From the NCBI GenBank assembly GCA_945917985.1, contig CAMEIH010000002.1, forward strand, positions 43,613-107,612: DNA of 64,000 nt, given 5' to 3'. Below are positions 35,013 through 43,836 of this stretch, piece after piece; the first letter of the stretch is position 1, and each line of letters opens with the position of its first letter. The translations under genes were made by a program, and so were the position numbers. The notes beneath the pieces were generated by a model. That model was not told where the DNA came from. It saw nothing but the letters and a program-made list of their open reading frames with translations, and searched no databases. The DNA is from an uncultured Clostridium sp. GTDB taxonomy: Bacteria > Bacillota > Clostridia > Lachnospirales > Lachnospiraceae.

Positions 35013-35426
35013 CTATTTACTTACAATATCGACTTTGACTTCTCCTGCTCCTGCAAGCTCTACGCTGAGATTCAATTTACCGCCAAGCCCTGTTTTCATC
35101 TTTCCGATATTCTGATCCGCTACATATACCACATATTCCGTATCCTCTGTCAGTCCAACGGTGATCTGGGCATCTTCATCACCTTCCACCAGAAAACTGA
35201 CACCCTTTTCGTTTTCCGAAAAATCCAGCACACTGGTACCCGGTACGGATTCATATACGAAAAGACCGTTTCTCTCTAATTTGGTCATGGTCTTAAAGGT
35301 TTTTACCTTATATAAGTCTCCATCGTGTTCGAAATTATCTACTTTCTCTTTTGTCTCCAGCTTATGATTGCCAAAACTAATGCTTCCGTTTGTCTCCTGA
35401 CGAATCAGTTCATCTACAACAGCCAT
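35013..35426 (-). CDS. Conserved hypothetical protein, 137 residues
   Basis: A small soluble beta-rich protein without signal peptide or membrane helix. Sequence features: NGSISFGNHKLETKEKVDNF, then FVYESVPGTSVLDFSENE, and a Gly-rich C-terminus (KMKTGLGGKLNLSVELAG). I associate similar proteins with the uninformative label endosialidase in clostridial genomes, but no glycosidase motif is visible and I assign no function. It has a GGGAGG site and a good terminator, so it is an independent gene between clpC and radA. Confidence 0.75.
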   Translation of the reverse strand: MAVVDELIRQETNGSISFGNHKLETKEKVDNFEHDGDLYKVKTFKTMTKLERNGLFVYESVPGTSVLDFSENEKGVSFLVEGDEDAQITVGLTEDTEYVVYVADQNIGKMKTGLGGKLNLSVELAGAGEVKVDIVSK

Positions 35427-35509
35427 TTTTGTGTCCTCCCGATTGCATGTCTTTTGTGTTTCAGATATTCCTAGTATAATCTATTTTCGGCAGAATCGCC
35501 ACTAAAATT

Positions 35510-37954
35510 TTACTTTACATCAAAAACAACTTTTCCTTTTCGATAGCCTGCCGTAACCGTATCGCCCTGCTGAACCCTGCCTGAGAGGATTTCTTCCGAC
35601 AGCTGATCCTCCACCACCTGCTGAAGCGCTCTTTTTAACGGTCTCGCACCCATTTTGTAATCAGCATATTTCTCTACAATATGATCTTTCAGGGCGCTGC
35701 TGAATGTCAATTTGATTTTCATCTGTTTCCTGCTTCTGTCCGAGAGATTGGTGCAAAGGAGCGCAATGATTTTGTTCATATCCTCCTTGCCAAGAGGATG
35801 GAACACCATAATCTCATCTATTCGATTGATAAATTCCGGTTTGAAGATCTTCTTTACTTCTTCCATGACACCGGACTTCATCTTTTCATAATCCTGTTCT
35901 TTGGTAGTGGCAATACCAAAGCCAAGGTTTTTGGGCTCTATGATCCTTTGTGCTCCTGCGTTGGAAGTCATGATCAGAACCGTATTTTTGAAGCTCACCT
36001 TTCTTCCCTTGGAGTCTGTGATATGCCCGTCATCCAGCACCTGTAAAAGAACATTGAATACATCGGGATGGGCTTTCTCAATCTCATCAAAAAGTACTAC
36101 GGAATAAGGATTTTTCCGGATTTTTTCACTGAGCTGTCCACCCTCTTCAAATCCTACATATCCCGGAGGAGACCCAATCATTTTGGATACGGAGTGACCC
36201 TCCATATACTCTGACATATCCACTCTGATCAGCGCATTTTCCGAGCCGAACATGGCCTCCGCAAGGGCTTTGGAAAGTTCTGTTTTTCCCACACCTGTAG
36301 GTCCCAGAAACAGGAATGATCCGATGGGTTTTTCCGGATCCTGCAAGCCTACTCTTCCTCTTCTGATTGCCTTGGAAACAGCCTCCACAGCTGCCTGTTG
36401 CCCGATCACTCTCTTGTGCAGAACATCCTCCAGCTTAAGCAGTCTCTCACTTTCCTTTTCTGTCAGTTTCTTGACCGGAATTCTGGTCCAGGAAGCCACC
36501 ACTTCTGCAATCTCATTTTCTCCTACGATAATCTTTGTCTCTTCCTGTTTTTTGCGATTATTTTCCTTGAGTCTGCCATATTTTTTAATCAGCTTTTCCT
36601 GCTCCTTACGAAGCTCTCCGGCCTTTTCAAATTCTCTGTCTTTCAGACAGATTTCCACCTGCCCATCCAGATCGGATATCTGCTTTTGCAGCTCTTTCAA
36701 TTTATCAGGTGTATGCATTGCCTTTAACCGGGCCGCTGCTGCCGCTTCATCCATCAGATCAATGGCTTTGTCGGGAAGATTCCTGTCGTTAATATATCTC
36801 TCTGAAAGCTGAACTGCCGCAGTAATTGCTTCCTGCGTGATTTCCACTTTGTGGTGTTCCTCATACTTGTGAACAATTCCCTTCAGAATTTCAATGGACT
36901 GTGAAATGGTAGGTTCCTCCACCATAACCGATTGAAAACGTCTTTCCAGGGCGGCATCCTTCTCCACGTATTTATGATACTCTGCTATGGTGGTTGCGCC
37001 GATCAACTGAAGTTCCCCTCTTGCAAGAGAGGGCTTCAAAATATTGGAGGCATCGATAGCGCCTTCTGCACCTCCGGCTCCGATAATCGTATGCATCTCA
37101 TCCAGAAAAAGAATGATATTTCCGTCTTCCTGTACTTCCTGAATGACTTTCTTTATTCTCTCTTCAAACTCTCCTCTGTATTTGGAACCTGCCACCATAC
37201 CGGACAGATCCAATGTGAGAAGCCGTTTATTCTGTACGGTAAAGGGCACTTCTCCCGATGCAATCCTGGCAGCAAGTCCTTCCACCACAGCGGTTTTCCC
37301 GACTCCCGGCTCTCCGATCAGACAGGGATTGTTTTTGCTTCTCCTGCTTAAGATCTCAATCACTCTTTTGATTTCATCGTCCCGTCCGATCACCGGATCC
37401 AGTTTTCCCGCAAGGGCAAGGGCCGTAAGATCACGACTGTACTGATCCAGGGTGGATGTACCGCTTTTTTTGCTTCTCGGCTTGCCGGAAAGGTCCTCCT
37501 TATATAATCCGGGGTCTGCGCCGATGGCTGCCAGTGTATCTATATATACCTTCTGGATAGCAATTCCCATGGTCTTAAGAAGGCGTGTCGCTACACATTC
37601 ACCTTCCTTTAACATCGCAAGCAGAATATGCTCTGTGCCTGTCTGATCCGCATAGAATCTCTGCGCCTGTCTGTGAGCCTCCTCCAAAACAGCCTCACAA
37701 CGTGGAGAATAGCCTTCCCGTTCCTTAACAGTCACCACAGATTCCGGAACGATCAGTTCCTTTATCATTTCAAGAAGTCTGTCTTCCTCAACACCGTTTT
37801 CCGAAAGCACACCGGCTGCCACACCTGTGCGCTCCTTTAACAGGCCCACCAGAACATGCTCTGTACCCACATATCCTGCATGCATTTTCGAAGCCGTTTT
37901 CTCTGCCAGCATCAGTGCTGTCTTTGCTTTATCCGTAAACCTTCCTGACTGCAT
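35510..37954 (-). CDS. clpC: ATP-dependent Clp protease ATP-binding subunit ClpC
   Basis: An 814-residue AAA+ unfoldase. Two N-terminal Clp repeats (about 5-145), first ATPase with [13 protein letters not shown], a UVR-like middle segment ([20 protein letters not shown]) that marks ClpC, and a second ATPase with [20 protein letters not shown]. It feeds substrates to ClpP and, in Bacilli, needs an adaptor such as MecA. A frame 12 codons longer exists, but GGAGG eight bases before the ATG at 37954 decides the start. The start lies 1 bp after the stop of a GntR-type regulator gene; ctsR, mcsA and mcsB, the usual partners, are absent. Confidence 0.96.
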   Translation of the reverse strand: MQSGRFTDKAKTALMLAEKTASKMHAGYVGTEHVLVGLLKERTGVAAGVLSENGVEEDRLLEMIKELIVPESVVTVKEREGYSPRCEAVLEEAHRQAQRFYADQTGTEHILLAMLKEGECVATRLLKTMGIAIQKVYIDTLAAIGADPGLYKEDLSGKPRSKKSGTSTLDQYSRDLTALALAGKLDPVIGRDDEIKRVIEILSRRSKNNPCLIGEPGVGKTAVVEGLAARIASGEVPFTVQNKRLLTLDLSGMVAGSKYRGEFEERIKKVIQEVQEDGNIILFLDEMHTIIGAGGAEGAIDASNILKPSLARGELQLIGATTIAEYHKYVEKDAALERRFQSVMVEEPTISQSIEILKGIVHKYEEHHKVEITQEAITAAVQLSERYINDRNLPDKAIDLMDEAAAAARLKAMHTPDKLKELQKQISDLDGQVEICLKDREFEKAGELRKEQEKLIKKYGRLKENNRKKQEETKIIVGENEIAEVVASWTRIPVKKLTEKESERLLKLEDVLHKRVIGQQAAVEAVSKAIRRGRVGLQDPEKPIGSFLFLGPTGVGKTELSKALAEAMFGSENALIRVDMSEYMEGHSVSKMIGSPPGYVGFEEGGQLSEKIRKNPYSVVLFDEIEKAHPDVFNVLLQVLDDGHITDSKGRKVSFKNTVLIMTSNAGAQRIIEPKNLGFGIATTKEQDYEKMKSGVMEEVKKIFKPEFINRIDEIMVFHPLGKEDMNKIIALLCTNLSDRSRKQMKIKLTFSSALKDHIVEKYADYKMGARPLKRALQQVVEDQLSEEILSGRVQQGDTVTAGYRKGKVVFDVK

Positions 37955-37955
37955 G

Positions 37956-38330
37956 TCAAAATCCTCCATATTCTTCATAAATATCATCAATCATCGCATG
38001 AACCTCTTCCCTCGTAATCCCCTTACAGCTTGCCTTTGCAAGAATTACGCGAAGATTTGTCTCAATCTCTTCCAGTGCCTTTAGCCTATCTGCATTCAGT
38101 GCAATGACTGCACCTTTTCTTCTGTCCATCCGGACAAAACCTTCATTCTTCAGCACCGTATATGCCTTATTCACTGTATGCATATTGATACCAATCTGGT
38201 CTGCCAGAGCGCGCACGGAAGGAAGCGTGTCTCCCTCCTGATACTGTGATGTTGCAATTCCCAGTATGATCTGATTGCGCAGCTGCAGATAAATAGCTTC
38301 TTCGCTGTTAAAATCTATTTCAATTATCAT
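37956..38330 (-). CDS. GntR-family regulator, YtrA-like
   Basis: A 124-residue protein: a GntR winged helix (about 1-75: PIYLQLRNQI-like IYLQLRNQIILGIA, GDTLPSVRALADQIGINMHT, VNKAYTVLKNEGFV) with a short helical tail (~45 residues), which is the YtrA type. Such regulators usually control ABC transporter operons. Here the stop codon TGA is followed after 1 bp by the clpC start, so the two must be cotranscribed, and this protein may take the place of CtsR in controlling clpC. The ATG at 38330 (GGGTG upstream) is preferred over a GTG three codons earlier. Confidence 0.85.
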   Translation of the reverse strand: MIIEIDFNSEEAIYLQLRNQIILGIATSQYQEGDTLPSVRALADQIGINMHTVNKAYTVLKNEGFVRMDRRKGAVIALNADRLKALEEIETNLRVILAKASCKGITREEVHAMIDDIYEEYGGF

Positions 38331-38369
38331 GTAATACACCCATATTTTATATTGTCTTATTGTACATAA

Positions 38370-38393
38370 GAGGAATAGCTGATGCTATCCCTC
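38370..38393 (-). terminator. Hairpin between the SH3 gene and the GntR-clpC unit
   Basis: Arms GAGGAATAGC and GCTATCCCTC pair with one G-T wobble around a 4-base loop. Only a weak T-run follows (TCTTATGT), so termination may be partial. Confidence 0.5.
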
Positions 38394-38410
38394 TCATCCC
38401 TCATTTGTAT

Positions 38411-39760
38411 TTACAAATCTTTATCATCCATGTTCAGAAATTCAAACTCAAACTCATCGTCATCCACAAGGAAGTTCTGTGTTTTTCTCGGTGCCGGTTT
38501 CTTTACAGGCTTCTTTTCTTCCGCAGCCTGCAATTCTGCTTCCGGTCGTTTTTTCTTCACCGTTTTTTCTGCCGACCTGTCTGTCCCCTCCGGGAAGCTC
38601 TCCTTCACTTTTTTCTTTTTCACAGGAACAGGCTCTTCGTAAAATTCTTCTGCCTCTACACTTTTTTTCTTCTTTTTGGGAATCACCGGCTCCGGTTCTT
38701 CCTCCTCTTCCTCATCTTCATAATCCTCATAATAGTAGGCATCTTTCAGTTTAAAGATCAGCACAGTCATGACAATTACAAGGATAACGATAATGACTGC
38801 CAATATAATAATGATTATTTTTTCATTCTTCACCTGGCTTTGCAGGGAAGTGTTGTTTTCATTCACCTGATTTACCACATCCAGAAGATTGGTCACTGAC
38901 ATCATGGTACCGTTGGTATTATCATAAAGCCAGTAAGTTTCATCATTATATACTACTTCATAATCATTATGTTCAGGTTCTGCAGGCTCGTTTACTTCGC
39001 TCTCCTGAGAGTCTTCCGTTCCTGCCGCATTCTCGCCGTCTGCCCCCTCTGTATTTTCCGCTTCTGTTCCTTCTGTAGCGGCACTCTCTTCTCCATTTCC
39101 TTCACCGGCTTCTGTAGTACCCGTCTCCGCGGAAGGGGCCTCTCCTACTGTGATCAGGTCTGCGCGCACGTAGCCTTCCACTGTTTTTCCGTTTTTGTTA
39201 CAAGTCATCTGGTACCATTTGTTTCCTGCACTGTCAGTGGCTTCACCGATCAGTGTAATGGCAGTTCCCTTAGTGAGAGAAGTAACCGCATCATGAGAGG
39301 TAGATGCACCGGAGCGGATTCTGACACTGTCCTGAGAGATGAATGCTGCTGTTTCTCCTATGGAAGTAGGAACTGTCTCTGCAGGTTTTTCAGAAGTTGC
39401 ACTGCTTTCAGAACTGCTTGATGAACTTGATGAAGTCACTTCAATTGTATCACTTGTCTGAACCAGATCACTCCTGATATAGCCATATCCTCCGTTGGTG
39501 ACAGATACCTTATACCATACCATTCCCGAAGCATCTTTTACAGCACCTAAAATGTCAATGGTTTTTCCTTTTACGGTGCTTCCCACAACCTCGCTGTCTG
39601 TACTTGCCTGAGCTCTGATCTTGGCAGTCTCGGCTGTCACCTTTCCTTCTGCCGCTTCACCGATCAATACCTGACACGTAAAGAACAGTACAAATACTGC
39701 CACGCCAAGCATTCCTTTTATCCATGCTTCCTTCTGAAACAAAGTTCTCATTGTCTTCAC
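38411..39760 (-). CDS. Membrane-anchored SH3b-domain protein with charged cytoplasmic tail
   Basis: A 449-residue protein. A signal peptide (cleavage near AEG) precedes two bacterial SH3 domains (about 30-95 and 125-200: KIRAQASTDSEVVGS, VRIRSGASTSHDAV), then an acidic Glu/Thr linker, one membrane helix (IIIIILAVIIVILVIVMTVL, ~310-330) and a cytoplasmic tail alternating acidic (EDEEEEEEPEPV) and Lys-rich (KKKKK) blocks. SH3b domains often bind peptidoglycan, so it may link wall to cytoplasm. It follows the zinc-ribbon gene by 11 bp; AAGGAG at that gene's end serves a GTG start at 39760. An ATG three codons in is an alternative. Confidence 0.82.
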   Translation of the reverse strand: MKTMRTLFQKEAWIKGMLGVAVFVLFFTCQVLIGEAAEGKVTAETAKIRAQASTDSEVVGSTVKGKTIDILGAVKDASGMVWYKVSVTNGGYGYIRSDLVQTSDTIEVTSSSSSSSSESSATSEKPAETVPTSIGETAAFISQDSVRIRSGASTSHDAVTSLTKGTAITLIGEATDSAGNKWYQMTCNKNGKTVEGYVRADLITVGEAPSAETGTTEAGEGNGEESAATEGTEAENTEGADGENAAGTEDSQESEVNEPAEPEHNDYEVVYNDETYWLYDNTNGTMMSVTNLLDVVNQVNENNTSLQSQVKNEKIIIIILAVIIVILVIVMTVLIFKLKDAYYYEDYEDEEEEEEPEPVIPKKKKKSVEAEEFYEEPVPVKKKKVKESFPEGTDRSAEKTVKKKRPEAELQAAEEKKPVKKPAPRKTQNFLVDDDEFEFEFLNMDDKDL

Positions 39761-39771
39761 AGTTTTTCTCC

Positions 39772-40233
39772 TTACCTTTCCCATGTAAAACGCTTGCTAC
39801 CGCTGTCTCCGTGCATTCCCGCACTACCGCCGCTGATAGCAGCTTTTCTTTTGGCACGCGCTTCTTCTTCCATCTGACGATGATACAACATCTCGCACTT
39901 ACTGCAAAGTCTGCCGCTGTTGATGTTCGCGCCACACATTTCGCATCTGATATAACCGCCTGCGTTATTGATTATCTCAAAACGATTATCCTTGATCATA
40001 TCTCTGATTGACTTGTGGGTTACTCCTGTCGCCTCCGAAATTTCAGCCACATTTGCTCCCCTGTGACGGTCCAGGTAATTACGTACTTTGCCGTAATCAT
40101 CATAGGCCATTTCCCCGCAATCCTCACACTGATATTCGCCAAGTCCCTTATAGACCAAAACTCCCCTACATTTGTTGCAGAAAGTAGGTCTGTGAAAATC
40201 ATCAAGGATCATCTTTTTCATCATTCCATCCAT
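39772..40233 (-). CDS. Zinc-ribbon / HTH protein (YvyF-like)
   Basis: A 153-residue protein with two zinc ribbons, FCNKC...CEDCG (about 18-40) and RCEMCG...CSKC (about 96-113), separated by a helix-turn-helix-like segment (VAEISEATGVTHKSIRDMIK), and a Lys/Gly-rich tail. The layout resembles the Bacillus YvyF flagellar-operon protein and related MerR-like adaptors. No flagellar genes are in the window, so a motility role is not supported here. It is probably cotranscribed with the SH3-domain gene 11 bp downstream and follows purD closely. Confidence 0.75.
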   Translation of the reverse strand: MDGMMKKMILDDFHRPTFCNKCRGVLVYKGLGEYQCEDCGEMAYDDYGKVRNYLDRHRGANVAEISEATGVTHKSIRDMIKDNRFEIINNAGGYIRCEMCGANINSGRLCSKCEMLYHRQMEEEARAKRKAAISGGSAGMHGDSGSKRFTWER

Positions 40234-40261
40234 ATAAGAATACCCTCTTTTTCTTTAGGCT

Positions 40262-41533
40262 TTATGCTTCGTCAATCGCCTTGCCGATATCATGACGCAT
40301 GTATTTATTCTCAAATGTTACCCACTCTGTTGCAACGTAAGCATTTTTTCTGGCTTCCTTAAGGTCCTTGCCCTTGGCAGTAATTCCAAGGACGCGCCCT
40401 CCGTTTGTCACAATACCTTCCTCGGTTTTTCTGGTTCCCGCATGGAAGCAGAAGTAAGAATCCTGTCCCTCAAATTTTTCAAGTCCATGGATCAAAAATC
40501 CCTTTTCATACTTCACCGGATAGCCTTCTGAAGCAAGTACCACACAGACTGCCGCATTGTCCTCAAACTGAAGATCGATCTCGTCAAGTCTTCCGTCAAT
40601 GCAGGCCTCCATCACCTCTATAATATCATTCTTCATTCTGGGAAGCACTACCTGCGCTTCAGGGTCTCCGAATCTGGCATTGTATTCCAGAACCCTGGGG
40701 CCCTTCTCTGTTAACATCAGTCCGAAGAATATAATACCTTTAAATTCTCTTCCCTCTGCCGCCATGGCATCCACCGTGGGCTGATAAATATATTTCCTGC
40801 AGAATTCATCCACCTCTTTCGTATAGAAAGGACTGGGTGAAAAGGTTCCCATACCACCGGTGTTGAGACCGGTATCTCCGTCTCCGGCTCTCTTATGATC
40901 CTGGGCTGATGTCATGGTCTTGATGGTCTTACCGTCAACAAAAGAAAGTACGGAAACCTCGCGTCCTGTCATAAATTCTTCGATTACAAGGCGGTTGCCG
41001 GCACTGCCAAACTGTTTGTCCAGCATGATGCTCTTGACACCATCCTTTGCCTCCTGCAGATTCTGGCAGATCAGCACTCCTTTTCCGAGAGCAAGTCCGT
41101 CAGCCTTAAGAACAATGGGAAAATCCGCTGTTTCCAGATAAGCAAGCGCTGCCTCAGGTGTATCGAAGTTTTCATATGCAGCCGTCGGAATATTGTATTT
41201 TTTCATCAGATCCTTGGAAAAAGCCTTGCTTCCTTCCAGAATTGCCGCATTCTTTCTGGGACCGAATGCCCTAAGACCTGCCGCATTCAGTTCATCCACC
41301 AGTCCTCCTACCAGAGGATCATCCATCCCCACAATCGTCAGATCAATTTCTTTTTCTTTGGCAAATGCCACAATTTTATCAAATTCCATTGCTCCGATAG
41401 GCACACACTCAGCAATCAGACCGATGCCTGCATTTCCCGGAGCGCAATATATTTTATCCACATTTTTACATTTTGAAACGCTGGTGGCAATGGCATGTTC
41501 CCTGCCGCCGCTTCCTACGATCAGTACCTTCAC
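40262..41533 (-). CDS. purD: Phosphoribosylamine-glycine ligase
   Basis: A 423-residue GAR synthetase, ATP-grasp fold. N-terminus VLIVGSGGREHAIA, ATP-binding region PIVLKADGLALGKGVLIC, MTGREVSVLSFVDG and the LEYNARFGDPEAQVVLPRM signature are all present. It joins glycine to phosphoribosylamine in the second step of purine synthesis. The start is a GTG (KVLIVGSGG follows) with AAAGGGTG upstream; a longer frame begins 8 codons earlier but departs from the family. It is the last of purE-purM-purN-purD. Confidence 0.97.
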   Translation of the reverse strand: MKVLIVGSGGREHAIATSVSKCKNVDKIYCAPGNAGIGLIAECVPIGAMEFDKIVAFAKEKEIDLTIVGMDDPLVGGLVDELNAAGLRAFGPRKNAAILEGSKAFSKDLMKKYNIPTAAYENFDTPEAALAYLETADFPIVLKADGLALGKGVLICQNLQEAKDGVKSIMLDKQFGSAGNRLVIEEFMTGREVSVLSFVDGKTIKTMTSAQDHKRAGDGDTGLNTGGMGTFSPSPFYTKEVDEFCRKYIYQPTVDAMAAEGREFKGIIFFGLMLTEKGPRVLEYNARFGDPEAQVVLPRMKNDIIEVMEACIDGRLDEIDLQFEDNAAVCVVLASEGYPVKYEKGFLIHGLEKFEGQDSYFCFHAGTRKTEEGIVTNGGRVLGITAKGKDLKEARKNAYVATEWVTFENKYMRHDIGKAIDEA

Positions 41534-41584
41534 AATCAACACCCTTTCCGGCAACATCTGTTTTGCGGTTTCTGCTGCCTTCCG

Positions 41585-42178
41585 TTATTTCGTTCTCGTG
41601 GCAATTTCATCAATCGCTTTCGGCAGAATCACCCATTCTGCCTGTTCCATGACGCGTCTCTGAAGGACTTCCGGCGTATCTCCGGGGAGTACCTCCACTG
41701 CCTTCTGCGCGATAATGGTTCCCGTATCCGTTCCCTCATCCACGTAATGGACTGTGGCACCCGTTACTTTGACCCCTCTCTTCAATGCTTCCTCATGAAC
41801 CTTCAATCCGTAAAATCCTGTTCCGCAGAAAGAAGGAATCAGAGAAGGATGGATATTGATGATCCTGTCTCTATAGGTTGCAATCATCTGCTTTGGCAAA
41901 ATGACAAGAAAGCCGGCCAGCACGATGAGATCCGGGGCAAGCTCTGCAAGCTTATCGAGAAATGCCTGATTAAAAGCTTCTCTGTCTGCATAATCCTTAG
42001 GCGAAATACAGAAAGCCGGAATCTCATTTTCCTTTGCTCTTGTCAGTGCATAAGCACCTGCATTATTGCTGATCACGCCCACAATCCTCGTATTTCTGAT
42101 GGTTCCGCTCTTCACACCATCAATAATTGCCTGGAGATTGGTTCCACCGCCGGACACACATACTACGATGTTTAACAT
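41585..42178 (-). CDS. purN: Phosphoribosylglycinamide formyltransferase
   Basis: A 197-residue GAR transformylase with the catalytic triad context [10 protein letters not shown] (Asn, His) and [16 protein letters not shown] (Asp). N-terminus [16 protein letters not shown] binds the GAR phosphate. It transfers formyl from 10-formyl-THF to GAR. The start overlaps the purM stop by 7 bp, with GGAGTAACCGT before the ATG, so translation is coupled. Part of the purEMND run. Confidence 0.96.
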   Translation of the reverse strand: MLNIVVCVSGGGTNLQAIIDGVKSGTIRNTRIVGVISNNAGAYALTRAKENEIPAFCISPKDYADREAFNQAFLDKLAELAPDLIVLAGFLVILPKQMIATYRDRIINIHPSLIPSFCGTGFYGLKVHEEALKRGVKVTGATVHYVDEGTDTGTIIAQKAVEVLPGDTPEVLQRRVMEQAEWVILPKAIDEIATRTK

Positions 42179-43197
42179 ACGGTTACTCCTTTTTCTCCCT
42201 GTTCCACATGACCAACCACATATGCCTTTTCTCCCGCTGCTTCAAGAGCCGCAATGGTCTTATCCACATCTGCAGGATCTATGGCAAGCACCATGCCAAG
42301 TCCCATATTGTATGTATTGTACATCATCTTTTCTTCCAGATTTCCGGTTCTGCGCATCAGTTCAAAGATGGGCGGAATTTCATAGCTGTCCTTCTTTACC
42401 ACTGCACGTACTCCTTCCGGAAGCATTCTCGGAATATTCTCATAGAAACCGCCGCCTGTGATATGGCTGCATCCCTTAATGGTAACACCCGCATCCTTCA
42501 CACTCTTAAGTGCTTTTACATAAATCTTAGTGGGGGCAAGAAGTGCTTCTCCAAGGGTGGTTCCCAGTTCATCATAATAAGTGTTAAGACTCTCAGCTGT
42601 CATATCAAAAATTCTTCTGACAAGAGAAAAGCCGTTGCTGTGAACACCAGACGATGCAATACCGATCAGGGTATCACCGGGCTTTATGCTTTCCCCTGTA
42701 ATCAGATCCTTTTCATCTACAACACCTACGGCAAAACCGGCAAGATCATATTCGTCCATGGGATAAAAACCGGGCATCTCCGCCGTCTCTCCTCCGATGA
42801 GTGCAGCCCCTGCCTGCTTGCAACCATCTGCAACGCCTTTGACAATGGTTGCAATCTTTTCGGGATAATTCTTGCCGCATGCGATATAGTCAAGGAAAAA
42901 TAAAGGTTCCCCGCCGGCACATGCAATATCGTTCACACACATGGCCACACAGTCAATACCTACCGTATCATGCTTGTCCATAATAAAAGCAAGCTTTAAT
43001 TTGGTTCCTACACCGTCAGTACCGGAAACCAGAGTGGGCTTTTCCATGTTCTTGATGGCACTGAGTGAAAAAGCACCCGAAAATCCTCCAAGTCCTCCAA
43101 GGACTTCGGGACGCATGGTCTCCTTCACATATTTTTTCATCAGTTCCACTGACTGATATCCTGCTTCAATGTCTACTCCGGCATTCTTGTAATCCAT
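42172..43197 (-). CDS. purM: Phosphoribosylformylglycinamidine cyclo-ligase (AIR synthetase)
   Basis: A 341-residue PurM. The N-terminal [20 protein letters not shown] is followed by [31 protein letters not shown] and [13 protein letters not shown], all strong PurM signatures. It closes FGAM to AIR. GGAGG lies seven bases before the ATG, and the gene overlaps purN at its 3' end. Together with purE upstream it forms the purEMND operon. Confidence 0.97.
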   Translation of the reverse strand: MDYKNAGVDIEAGYQSVELMKKYVKETMRPEVLGGLGGFSGAFSLSAIKNMEKPTLVSGTDGVGTKLKLAFIMDKHDTVGIDCVAMCVNDIACAGGEPLFFLDYIACGKNYPEKIATIVKGVADGCKQAGAALIGGETAEMPGFYPMDEYDLAGFAVGVVDEKDLITGESIKPGDTLIGIASSGVHSNGFSLVRRIFDMTAESLNTYYDELGTTLGEALLAPTKIYVKALKSVKDAGVTIKGCSHITGGGFYENIPRMLPEGVRAVVKKDSYEIPPIFELMRRTGNLEEKMMYNTYNMGLGMVLAIDPADVDKTIAALEAAGEKAYVVGHVEQGEKGVTVC

Positions 43198-43229
43198 TTC
43201 CTTTTCCTCCGCTTGTTTATAAAATAAAT

Positions 43230-43730
43230 TTAGTAATTCTTATATCCGACCTCTGAAAGACGGGCATCCTTCTTCTGGACACTCTCCTTTAACTTCCGGC
43301 TGTACGCTTTCAGTCTGTCCAGCAAAGCCTCATCCGATGTTGCCAGAATTTTGGCTGCAAGCAGACCTGCATTGGCTCCGCCGTTAATGGCAACCGTAGC
43401 CACCGGAATCCCGGAGGGCATCTGCACGATTGAGTACAGGGAATCCCTGCCGCCGAGGGATGTTGTATGCATGGGGATACCGATCACCGGCATAGGGAAA
43501 ATTGCCGCGCACATACCGGGCAGATGGGCTGCCATACCTGCTCCCGCAATGATCACTTTGAATCCTTTTTCCTCTGCAGTCTTCGCATATTCAAAAAACA
43601 CATCCGGCTCTCTGTGAGCGGAAATAATCTTCATCTCATAGGAAATACCAAGCTCCTCCAATATATCGGCAGCCTTCGCCATCACCGGCATATCGGAATC
43701 ACTGCCCATTACGATACCAACCTGTGCCAT
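43230..43730 (-). CDS. purE: N5-carboxyaminoimidazole ribonucleotide mutase
   Basis: A 166-residue class I Pur[29 protein letters not shown] with the catalytic Ser/His context, [13 protein letters not shown] and GIPMHT. It converts N5-CAIR to CAIR. No purK lies beside it; whether this PurE works on N5-CAIR or directly with CO2 cannot be read here. It is first in the purEMND run, with GGAGGAG before the ATG and a promoter about 60 bp upstream. Confidence 0.97.
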   Translation of the reverse strand: MAQVGIVMGSDSDMPVMAKAADILEELGISYEMKIISAHREPDVFFEYAKTAEEKGFKVIIAGAGMAAHLPGMCAAIFPMPVIGIPMHTTSLGGRDSLYSIVQMPSGIPVATVAINGGANAGLLAAKILATSDEALLDRLKAYSRKLKESVQKKDARLSEVGYKNY

Positions 43731-43787
43731 TATCTTCTCCTCCGTTTCGCTCTGTGATACAATTTCTGCATCACCTCATACGTTAAT

Positions 43788-43816
43788 ATCATACTAAAAA
43801 TCGGACTTTGATGCAA
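43788..43816 (-). promoter_or_regulatory. purEMND promoter
   Basis: On the minus strand TTGCAT (43811-43816) and TATGAT (43788-43793) are 17 bp apart. The leader is about 50 nt and holds no recognisable purine riboswitch or PurR box pair. Confidence 0.65.
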
Positions 43817-43836
43817 CTGTATTCTCTGAAGGGTTT

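Noticed and set aside
43731..43836. Purine riboswitch before purE
   Set aside because: The leader after the promoter is only about 50 nt and does not show the three-way junction or conserved loops.
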